From Marinomonas vulgaris (GTDB lineage Bacteria > Pseudomonadota > Gammaproteobacteria > Pseudomonadales > Marinomonadaceae), in contig NZ_JAGSSV010000001.1 of NCBI RefSeq assembly GCF_018145875.1, forward strand, positions 248,001 through 312,000: a stretch of DNA of 64,000 nucleotides. The letters run 5' to 3'. Position 1 is the first letter of the stretch. Each line of letters begins with the position of its first letter. Positions 56,519-64,000 of this stretch are shown in pieces. The notes under the pieces were generated by a model. The model made no database searches, had not been told where the DNA came from, and saw only the letters and a list, made by a program, of their open reading frames with translations. The position numbers were made by a program, and so were the translations under genes.

Positions 56519-57507
56519 TTTTTTAGTCCATTTAAATTCGTTAATTCTTTTTGGAAGGTCTTATACCATTCAACAAACTTAACCATACCGTCTTGAATTG
56601 TTGTTGACGGTTTGTACCCTACCGTGGCTTCAAGCTGTGCGGTATCTGCGTAAGTTTTAGGCACATCTCCTGGCTGCATGTCCATGTAGTTTTTCTTAGC
56701 GGTTTTACCGCAAGCTGTTTCTATGGCTTCTATAAACTCAGACAGCTGTATAGGCTGGTTATTGCCAATATTGTAAATAGCATAAGGCGCTTTATTATCA
56801 GGAACCACGTCCTGAATACGCATAACACCTTCTACTATGTCATCAATGTAGGTGAAATCACGCATCATTTTGCCGTGGTTAAATACTTTAATAGGCTTGT
56901 CATTCAGAATAGCTTCCGTAAACAACCAAGGTGCCATATCAGGTCGGCCGCCAGGGCCATAAACGGTAAAGAACCGAAGCCCTGTTGTAGGAATATTGTA
57001 GAGATGCGAATACGAATGCGCCATTAATTCACTGGATTTTTTTGTCGCAGCATACAAAGACACAGGGTGATCAACCATGTCGCTTTCACTAAACGGTACC
57101 TTGGCATTCATGCCATAAACTGAGCTTGAAGACGCGTATACCAGATGCTCGACCTTATTATGGCGACAACCTTCTAGCACCGTCATCATGCCAACTAAGT
57201 TGCTGTCTACGTACTCAAAAGGCGCTTCCAACGAATAACGCACACCCGCTTGTGCTGCTAAGTGTATCACTCGCTGAAACTGCTCTTCTTTAAACAATTT
57301 AGCCATGCCATCGCGATCAGCAAGATCTAACTTAACAAAACGAAAGTTACTAATAGGTAACAGCTGAGCCAGCCGATGCTGCTTAAGCTGCGGAAGATAA
57401 TAGGCGTTTAGGTTATCTAGACCAACAACTTCATGGCCTGCATCAAGCAAACGTTTACATACATTCATACCGATGAAGCCAGCGGCTCCGGTAACTAGAA
57501 ATTTCAT
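56515..57507 (-). CDS. UDP-glucuronate 4-epimerase-like SDR
   Basis: A 330-residue extended-SDR enzyme: [30 protein letters not shown] is the NAD site and [47 protein letters not shown] holds the Tyr-X3-Lys and the substrate loop. The latter stretch is typical of UDP-glucuronate epimerases (Uge/WbpV-like, CapI). It is encoded beside ugd, so it probably makes UDP-galacturonate. It could also act on related UDP sugars. Confidence 0.9.
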   Translation of the reverse strand: MKFLVTGAAGFIGMNVCKRLLDAGHEVVGLDNLNAYYLPQLKQHRLAQLLPISNFRFVKLDLADRDGMAKLFKEEQFQRVIHLAAQAGVRYSLEAPFEYVDSNLVGMMTVLEGCRHNKVEHLVYASSSSVYGMNAKVPFSESDMVDHPVSLYAATKKSSELMAHSYSHLYNIPTTGLRFFTVYGPGGRPDMAPWLFTEAILNDKPIKVFNHGKMMRDFTYIDDIVEGVMRIQDVVPDNKAPYAIYNIGNNQPIQLSEFIEAIETACGKTAKKNYMDMQPGDVPKTYADTAQLEATVGYKPSTTIQDGMVKFVEWYKTFQKELTNLNGLKK

Positions 57508-57576
57508 AATTTGTTAAGTCCAGTTCTCACTTATTTAATGACACTGCAGAAGTACTTATTGATTAATATGATGGTT

Positions 57577-58974
57577 TCACCGCCCATACCAGTCACTAAA
57601 GCGCTGAATATCGTCTTCACCTAGGTAACTGCCCGATTGCACTTCGATCAGTTCTAACGGAATTTTCCCAGGGTTCTCTAAAACATGCACCACACCGACG
57701 GGAATGTAAGTCGATTGGTTTTCTGTCAGTATCATTTCTTGATCGCCATTTTGAACTTTTGCTGTGCCAGACACAACAACCCAATGCTCTGCTCTATGGT
57801 AATGCATTTGTAAACTAAGTTTTTGACCTGGCTTAACTACAATTCGCTTCACTAAAAAACGTTCGCCTGAGTCAAGTACCTGATAACTTCCCCAAGGGCG
57901 ATGCACCGTGGTGTGAAACATGTGCTCTTCACGGCCTTCGGCTTGAATACGTTTAACAATCTTCTTTACGTCTTGGGCGTTGTTTTTGTCCATCACTAAA
58001 ACAGCGTCGGCGGTTTCAGCAATTACTAAGTTACTCACGCCTACCGCAGCGACCAAACGAGATTCAGAACGAACTAAACAATCGTTAGACCCTTCTGCCA
58101 TTACATCACCGAGTAAAACATTATTGTCAGCGTCTTTGTCAGCGTAGTCGTAGAGCGCATCCCAGGCACCAATGTCACTCCAATCGCCCGCATAAGGCAC
58201 AACTTTGGCATTTTTCGTGGGTTCCATCACAGCGTAGTCAATGGACTCGGCTGGGCAAGCCGCAAAAGCGTCGGCATCAATGCGTACGAAGTCCATGTCT
58301 TCACTACGGGCTTGGTAGGCTGCTGCCACGGCGTTGGCGATGTCTTCACTGTGCGTAGTGAGTTCTTCTAAAAAAGCGGCGGCTTTGAACAAAAACATGC
58401 CGCTGTTCCACAAATAATCCCCAGAATCGAGATAAGCCTGAGCTGTCGCCTCGTCTGGCTTTTCGACAAACTCCACTACCGCGAAATCCGCACCGGATCG
58501 AATGTAACCGTAGCCCGTTTCTGGTCGTGTTGGTTGTACCCCAAAGGTCACTAAAGCATTGTTTTTAGCCAGCTCCGCCGCTTGTTGAATGGCCGATTCA
58601 AACGCCGCCTCATCGCGTATTACATGATCAGCAGGTAAAACTAACAGTAAGGCTTCATCGGTATTTTTATGCTGAGCTTCTAATGCTGCCAGCGCAATCG
58701 CAGGCGCTGTGTTACGACCTTTTGGTTCCAGCACAATACTCGCTTGGGTCACGCCAATTTCTTGCAGCTGTTGGGCAATCAGAAATCGGTGATTTTCATT
58801 GCAGACAACAATGGGGTCTTCCAGGGTTAAACCGTCTAGCCGCAACAGAGTGCTTTGCAAAAGGCTGTGTTTTTCTTCTACGAGAGCAAAGCATTGTTTA
58901 GGAAAATAATCGCGAGACAATGGCCACAAGCGACTTCCAACACCACCTGACAAGATCACAGGGATAATTTTCAC
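57577..58974 (-). CDS. manC: Mannose-1-phosphate guanylyltransferase/mannose-6-phosphate isomerase
   Basis: A 465-residue bifunctional enzyme giving GDP-mannose. The N-terminal nucleotidyltransferase has LSGGVGSRLWPLSRDYFPKQ and the FVEKPD block. The C-terminal cupin (isomerase) has RPWGSYQVLDSGERFLVKRIVVKPGQKLSLQMHYHRAEHWVVVSGTA. The start is a GTG at 58974 with GGG-type ribosome site six bases ahead. It is the first gene of the long glycan operon. Confidence 0.94.
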   Translation of the reverse strand: MKIIPVILSGGVGSRLWPLSRDYFPKQCFALVEEKHSLLQSTLLRLDGLTLEDPIVVCNENHRFLIAQQLQEIGVTQASIVLEPKGRNTAPAIALAALEAQHKNTDEALLLVLPADHVIRDEAAFESAIQQAAELAKNNALVTFGVQPTRPETGYGYIRSGADFAVVEFVEKPDEATAQAYLDSGDYLWNSGMFLFKAAAFLEELTTHSEDIANAVAAAYQARSEDMDFVRIDADAFAACPAESIDYAVMEPTKNAKVVPYAGDWSDIGAWDALYDYADKDADNNVLLGDVMAEGSNDCLVRSESRLVAAVGVSNLVIAETADAVLVMDKNNAQDVKKIVKRIQAEGREEHMFHTTVHRPWGSYQVLDSGERFLVKRIVVKPGQKLSLQMHYHRAEHWVVVSGTAKVQNGDQEMILTENQSTYIPVGVVHVLENPGKIPLELIEVQSGSYLGEDDIQRFSDWYGR

Positions 58975-59052
58975 GCGACGCCCTTCGTATATGACAAAAA
59001 CCGTGCACGGATTCTATCAAATCTCCTACATGAGAAATACAACTCAATAAAA

Positions 59053-60072
59053 TTAAATCCTAGGGCTAGGTGTTCTGTCCAAAGGTGTTCTAGGGGTAGG
59101 AAATCCACCAATCGCTTGGGCGATGATTTCCTCGGCGTCTGGGATGATGTCTATAAGCTGTGGGAGGTCGTTCACACAGAGGAATTTGATGTTTGGATCT
59201 GTGGCTTTGATTAACAAGGCCAGTGTTTCTTCGGCTGGTTGGCCCTTTCCTTGTCCACTGACAATGTGAAGGCAGTCTTCTGCTGTGCTAATAACAGCCT
59301 CTTGATCACGAATACAAGCGTGGTTATGCAAGCCTTGAGGAAGAAATTGCGCTAGGTTACGAAATCGATACTGTATGTTATCAATGAAAGCGTCCCGATG
59401 ACGGTCAAACATTTCAGCCATTTTTGAGCGTAAAAAAGGATGTACAACATGAGCGGATGAAAACAGTTTATGTGGTGGAAAACCAACCATCTCGGCGGCT
59501 TGTATCTGCATAAACTGATGAAATTTAGCCGGATCTTTTCGTGCGGTGGCATTACTCAACACATCGCTGTAATCAACCCATTTGCCTCGCAATATTGGGC
59601 GATGATCATCGAATAAATCGCTCGGTGTCAAAGGCGCTGTCAAAAACACATCGTCATTGAAATACACAAAACGCTCGCTCAAGCCCTCAATTCGCCACAA
59701 CATACTTTCTATGGTTAAGGAGTTAAACGTAGGTAATACCTGAGTAAAACCAGCGAAAATTTCTGAATGGTAAACCAATTGAACCTTAGCGCGAATGTTA
59801 TCTGAAAGGCTCGACAAATCAGGGCCCTCTTCGTCAACCACCAGCCAAATATTGCGTATCCACGGCGCGTTGTTTTCAATCGATTGAAGGCAATACAAGA
59901 CTTCATCACTGCACACCCAACGGTGGGGGTTCGAAGCATTTTCATGCAGAGGCTCAGCTTCCAGCGCCATGTATTCTTGACGTTTTTGACGATGAGACGA
60001 AGTACTACCGTCGACCCAAGTAATCACCGCATCGATGGGGTCGGGCTGACTTTTTATGACATTGCTTTGCAT
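59053..60072 (-). CDS. Stealth-family hexose-1-phosphate transferase
   Basis: A 339-residue Stealth protein; relatives transfer sugar-1-phosphate to capsule polymers. The four conserved regions are seen: CR1 IDAVITWVDGST, CR2 (SDEVLYCLQSIENNAPWIRNIWLVVDEEGP, and RFVYFNDDVFLTAPL), CR3 SSAHVVHPFLRSKM, and CR4 RFRNLAQFLPQGLHNHA. The acidic DD and following His cluster are intact. It is upstream of manC but separated by 78 bases and likely transcribed with it. Confidence 0.9.
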   Translation of the reverse strand: MQSNVIKSQPDPIDAVITWVDGSTSSHRQKRQEYMALEAEPLHENASNPHRWVCSDEVLYCLQSIENNAPWIRNIWLVVDEEGPDLSSLSDNIRAKVQLVYHSEIFAGFTQVLPTFNSLTIESMLWRIEGLSERFVYFNDDVFLTAPLTPSDLFDDHRPILRGKWVDYSDVLSNATARKDPAKFHQFMQIQAAEMVGFPPHKLFSSAHVVHPFLRSKMAEMFDRHRDAFIDNIQYRFRNLAQFLPQGLHNHACIRDQEAVISTAEDCLHIVSGQGKGQPAEETLALLIKATDPNIKFLCVNDLPQLIDIIPDAEEIIAQAIGGFPTPRTPLDRTPSPRI

Positions 60073-60125
60073 GGATATGTCCGTTTATTAATACGTTACT
60101 TTGCGACAAAAAATTATCTCGAAGA

Positions 60126-60368
60126 TTAAGACTCAAGATCTTCATCACACTCACTTATAGGTGTATCCATACCCTTACAAATAGAATCACGCATCTTCGG
60201 TACGGACAACAAAAATAATGTTTCTTGAATCGAAGACCAATCTTCTTCTGAAATTAAAACCGCATTATTACGTTTACCAGTAATGACAATAGGCTGATGA
60301 GTCACTGCGGCCTCATCAATTAATTGATGTAAGCTCCTATTTGCTTCTACTACCGTCACACCAGACAT
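60126..60368 (-). CDS. Orphan Phd/YefM-type antitoxin
   Basis: An 80-residue antitoxin homologue: MSGVTVVEANRSLHQLIDEAAVTHQPIVITGKRNNAVLISEEDWSSIQETLFLL is the Phd/YefM DNA-binding domain, and LSVPKMRDSICKGMDTPISECDEDL is the toxin-binding tail usual for YoeB partners. No YoeB/Doc toxin lies on either side: 53 bases downstream is the Stealth start and upstream is a repeat region. The start at 60368 is preferred over a TTG/ATG four codons earlier. Confidence 0.88.
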   Translation of the reverse strand: MSGVTVVEANRSLHQLIDEAAVTHQPIVITGKRNNAVLISEEDWSSIQETLFLLSVPKMRDSICKGMDTPISECDEDLES

Positions 60369-60488
60369 TACGCACCTCAAGACTGTTCAAATTTGTAGGA
60401 AAATTCTACGCTCAAAACAATGCACGTCAATACTGGAAAAAATTACCCACATCCTCAAATCAAAAAATCTGAGTAAACGCATTATAAA

Positions 60489-60619
60489 AAACCAAGCGAC
60501 GCTTCGACTAGACATGCGGTAGCTTCAAGGAAAAACTTCTTTAAGGACTACTTTTAAGAAAACCAAGCGACGTTTCGACGAGGTAGGCGGTAGTTTCGAG
60601 GAGAAACGTCGCTTGGTTT
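60489..60619. repeat. Pair of REP-like hairpin elements
   Basis: Two related copies lie head to tail with a 71-base offset, starting AAACCAAGCGAC at 60489 and 60560. The second has perfect 17-base arms (AAACCAAGCGACGTTTC at 60560-60576, GAAACGTCGCTTGGTTT at 60603-60619) and holds GGCGGTAG in its loop. The first has the same order with about ten changes and a decayed right arm. The GTAG and palindrome resemble REP elements. They fill most of the gap between fghA and the antitoxin gene. Confidence 0.8.
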
Positions 60620-60653
60620 GAATTACCTAAAAAACTTAAGGCCTAAAAACCGA

Positions 60654-61484
60654 CTAACTCAAGGCTTTCGAGTGAAACTCCAAATGCTCATCGATGAAGC
60701 TGGCGATGAAGAAATAGCTGTGGTCGTACCCAGGCTGACGTCGTAAGGTAATCGGGTGTCCGACTTTCTCACACACGGCTTCTAGCGCTTCAGGTTTCAG
60801 CTGCTCCACCAAGAAGTTGTCTGCTTCGCCTTGGTCGATGAGCAGAGGTAAACGCTCTTCTGCTGTTTCTACAAGACAAGTCGCGTCCCATTCTGTCCAA
60901 ACCGCGCGATCTTCACCCAAGTAACCAGTGAAGGCTTTTTCACCCCAAGGGCACTGAGTCGGGTTAACGATCGGTGAAAATGCCGACACCGACTGATACA
61001 CATCAGGGTTCTTCAAAGCACAAATCAAAGCGCCGTGGCCGCCCATGGAATGCCCGGAAATCGAACGTTTATCGGTGACAGGAAAATGACTTTCAACCAA
61101 TTTTGGCAACTCTTGCACCACATAATCGTACATGTGGTAAGTATTCGAATAAGGCGCTACGGTCGCGTTTACGTAAAAACCCGCTCCAGAGCCGAAGTCG
61201 TAGCTGTCGTGTTCATTTGGGTAATCAGTACCGCGCGGGCTGGTATCTGGACAGACAATCGCCAAACCCAATTCCGCTGCTTTACGAAAGGCGCCGGCTT
61301 TTTGCGTGAAGTTTTCATCGGTACAGGTTAACCCAGATAACCAATACAACACAGGCACGCTTTGTGTTTCCGCCTGTGGTGGTAGGTAAATCGCGAAGGT
61401 CATCTCACTTTTTACCGACACGCTTTCATGCTTATAACGCTTCAACCAGCCACCGAAGCTTTTTGTGCTTGATAACAGTTCCAT
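60654..61484 (-). CDS. fghA: S-formylglutathione hydrolase
   Basis: A 276-residue alpha/beta hydrolase, second step of glutathione-dependent formaldehyde oxidation (S-formylglutathione to formate and GSH). The nucleophile Ser146 is in GHSMGGHGAL, and YPNEHDSYDFGSGAGFYVNATVAPY, PIVNPTQCPWGEKAFTGYLG and the His in PGYDHSYFFIASFIDEH are typical. The frame is open to 61535, but the ATG at 61484 has GGAG upstream. A terminator lies between it and frmA. Confidence 0.95.
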   Translation of the reverse strand: MELLSSTKSFGGWLKRYKHESVSVKSEMTFAIYLPPQAETQSVPVLYWLSGLTCTDENFTQKAGAFRKAAELGLAIVCPDTSPRGTDYPNEHDSYDFGSGAGFYVNATVAPYSNTYHMYDYVVQELPKLVESHFPVTDKRSISGHSMGGHGALICALKNPDVYQSVSAFSPIVNPTQCPWGEKAFTGYLGEDRAVWTEWDATCLVETAEERLPLLIDQGEADNFLVEQLKPEALEAVCEKVGHPITLRRQPGYDHSYFFIASFIDEHLEFHSKALS

Positions 61485-61505
61485 AAGTGTCTCCTTGTTA
61501 TTGGC

Positions 61506-61532
61506 AAAAAAAGCCCGCTGAGCGGGCTTTTT
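61506..61532 (-). terminator. Intercistronic terminator between frmA and fghA
   Basis: On the minus strand, AAAAAGCCCGC-TCA-GCGGGCTTTTTT is a perfect terminator with a six-pair GC stem and T6. It lies after the frmA stop (61550) and before the fghA start (61484). Confidence 0.92.
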
Positions 61533-61549
61533 CAATCGGTTATAACGGT

Positions 61550-62704
<1,155 letters not shown>

Positions 62705-62757
62705 TTAATAACAACAGTCTAGCGGCAAATCATTCAAAGAATAATATCTGTTTCAGC

Positions 62758-62789
62758 AAAGGATTGTTGTCATACAGCAACAATCCTTT
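62758..62789. promoter_or_regulatory. Long inverted repeat between frmA and lysR
   Basis: AAAGGATTGTTG-N8-CAACAATCCTTT is a perfect 12-base inverted repeat with an 8-base loop. It lies 93 bases ahead of frmA and 90 bases ahead of the LysR gene. It may be an operator, or an RNA hairpin acting as an attenuator. Confidence 0.6.
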
Positions 62790-62804
62790 TAAAAAACGCC
62801 TTGT

Positions 62805-62821
62805 TTGTTATAATATAACAA
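62805..62821. promoter_or_regulatory. 17-base palindrome overlapping a TATAAT box
   Basis: TTGTTATA-A-TATAACAA is a perfect palindrome. It includes TATAAT on the plus strand, likely the -10 box of the LysR gene 58 bases downstream, and so could be an operator for that gene. Confidence 0.55.
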
Positions 62822-62878
62822 CACAAATTCACTCAACTCATCATCGATTCGTCGCACTGAAACGACAAAGGAGCCGCA

Positions 62879-63769
62879 ATGAAAAACTGGGAAGCCATGG
62901 AAGCGTTTGTCGAAGTAATCCGTCAGGGCAGCTTTTCGGCGGCAGCCATAAAGCTGGGCGTGTCGGCGTCACACATCAGTCGTTTAATTACGCAATTAGA
63001 AGCCGAACTTGGCAGCACCCTGCTGTTTCGCACCACTCGACGAATCCGTTTGAGCGACGCGGGCGAGCTGTATTATCAGCATTGTCGCGGCTTACCTGAA
63101 GCGCTCAGTAGCGCCGAAGAAGTGATTTCCAGCTTAAACCAAGCACCGATTGGGCCCTTCAAAATGACCAGCGCCACCACCTTCGGCGAGCGCTATATTG
63201 CACCCTTAATGAACGACTTTTTATTGGCACATCCGAAAATTGAGCTGGATTTTCATCTTACTAACCGCGCCGTAGACCTCATTGAAGAAGGCTACGACCT
63301 CGCCATTCGCATGGGCGCCATGAAAGATTCCAGCCATTTATCCCGTCGCCTGTGTGATCGGGTCGAATATTTGTGCGCTTCGCGGGATTACATTGATCAG
63401 CACGGCATGCCCCACACATTGGCCGAATTGAACAAACATCGTTGCTTGATCGGCTCTAAAAATCACTGGTTGTTTCAGCAAGATGGGCAGCGTAAAGAAA
63501 TGAAGATTAACAGCCAGTGGCGCAGCAACTCTGGCCCCGCTTTATTAGACGCCGTTCGCAAAGGCATGGGCATCGCGCAACTGCCAGACTATTATGTGGC
63601 AGACGACATTGCCAGCGGCAAACTGGTCGCCCTTCTCACTCAATACCAATACCCCTACAGCGGCGTCTGGCTGGTGTATCCCAAAGTGCGTCAGCCCTCG
63701 CCCAAATTACAAAGCATTTGTGATTACCTAGTGGAAAACTTCAAACAGCCTTCCGCCTTTGCCAAATAA
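62879..63769 (+). CDS. LysR-family regulator divergent from frmA
   Basis: A 296-residue LysR protein. The N-terminal MEAFVEVIRQGSFSAAAIKLGVSASHISRLITQLEAELGSTLLFRTTRRIRLSDAG is a standard winged helix-turn-helix. The ligand domain has IGPFKMTSATTFGERYIAPLMNDFLLAHPKIELDF and LDAVRKGMGIAQLPDYYVADDIASGKLV, like CrgA-type regulators. By position it probably controls frmA-fghA and itself; the signal may be formaldehyde or a glutathione adduct, which is inference. Confidence 0.92.
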   Translation: MKNWEAMEAFVEVIRQGSFSAAAIKLGVSASHISRLITQLEAELGSTLLFRTTRRIRLSDAGELYYQHCRGLPEALSSAEEVISSLNQAPIGPFKMTSATTFGERYIAPLMNDFLLAHPKIELDFHLTNRAVDLIEEGYDLAIRMGAMKDSSHLSRRLCDRVEYLCASRDYIDQHGMPHTLAELNKHRCLIGSKNHWLFQQDGQRKEMKINSQWRSNSGPALLDAVRKGMGIAQLPDYYVADDIASGKLVALLTQYQYPYSGVWLVYPKVRQPSPKLQSICDYLVENFKQPSAFAK

Positions 63770-63817
63770 AGTCAGTGTGTTTAAATACTCGACTAATTTT
63801 TCTAGCGGGTATCGGGT

Positions 63818-64000
63818 ATGTTTTCCCAACAAGATTTAGTACAAGTGGCTCGCCAAACCATGCCGTTTGGTAAGTATCAGGGGCGAGTGTTGATCGACCT
63901 GCCAGAGGCGTATTTATTGTGGTTTGCCCATGAGGGTTGGCCGAATGGTAATTTGGGGCTATGGCTGCAATTAGCACTAGAAATTAAAATAAACGGCTTG
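63818..64000 (+). CDS. DUF3820 protein, N-terminal part
   Basis: The frame is open from ATG 63818 to the window end (61 codons). It reads MFSQQDLVQVARQTMPFGKYQGRVLIDLPEAYLLWF...LEIKING, which matches DUF3820 (MPFGKYKGR-type start, DLP, LEIK). It is a small predicted cytoplasmic protein of unknown role. It begins 49 bases after the LysR gene on the same strand. Confidence 0.85.
   Translation, partial: MFSQQDLVQVARQTMPFGKYQGRVLIDLPEAYLLWFAHEGWPNGNLGLWLQLALEIKINGL

Noticed and set aside
60516..60593. GGCGGTAG-type motifs that match the ops element for RfaH (60586-60593, and a near match at 60516-60522)
   Set aside because: They are on the plus strand, pointing away from the minus-strand glycan operon, and lie inside a duplicated hairpin. 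A REP-like origin explains them better.

Overview
The window looks like chromosomal DNA of a marine gammaproteobacterium, most likely Oceanospirillales and Marinomonas-like. This is inferred from the gene set (Rep, ComM, RadA, GlnK-AmtB, the AruF/AruG form of arginine succinyltransferase, cytochrome c5, the glutathione formaldehyde pathway) and from the style of the proteins; no database search was made. Coding density is high. There is one tRNA gene (tRNA-Arg, CCG) and no rRNA, CRISPR array, prophage or recognisable transposase.

Layout. 0-3.3 kb: start of prfC, an EamA exporter, an AraC regulator and an SDR protein with an atypical active site. 3.3-8.1 kb: tRNA-Arg, cytochrome c5, rep, comM, a Trp-rich small protein, ubiK. 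8.1-14.3 kb: sigma54-type promoter, glnK-amtB, a GNAT-nitrilase fusion, radA, a DUF1289 protein and a ClpP-like lipoprotein. 14.4-22.6 kb: mmsA with a divergent LysR gene, an RND efflux pair, a second LysR gene, a DUF1653 protein. 22.8-27.8 kb: aruF-aruG-astD-astB for arginine succinylation; aruC and astE homologues are absent here. 27.8-37.5 kb: cobalamin genes (cobU-cobC-cbiB and divergent cobQ), gpt and a MATE exporter, interspersed with three toxin-antitoxin-like modules (mntA-hepT, a zeta-like kinase with a small partner, parDE). 37.7-39.8 kb: a LysO-like exporter and a periplasmic FKBP isomerase.

39.8-60.1 kb is a surface-glycan locus: an O-antigen ligase, an initiating sugar-phosphate transferase, and a long minus-strand gene run. 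That run is manC, a UDP-glucuronate epimerase-like gene, ugd, a PglK-like ABC flippase, a glycosyltransferase, a PhyH-type dioxygenase, the full pseudaminic acid route pseB-pseC-pseF-pseG/H-pseI, then four glycosyltransferase genes. A Stealth-family phosphotransferase lies just upstream. The part from about 41.2 to 55.3 kb is visibly A+T-rich, suggesting horizontal acquisition, and contains two eight-base C/G tracts placed where slippage could switch expression. 60.1-64 kb: an orphan Phd/YefM antitoxin, a pair of REP-like hairpins, fghA and frmA for formaldehyde detoxification with a divergent LysR gene, and the start of a DUF3820 gene.

The observations most worth a second look are: the zeta-like module bracketed by a near-perfect 20-bp direct repeat whose first copy includes the cobQ stop codon; the homopolymer tracts in the glycan locus; the octamer array that appears to have grown from a terminator arm between astB and hepT; the overlapping DUF1904-mntA-hepT triplet; and the paired palindromes between frmA and its neighbouring LysR gene.
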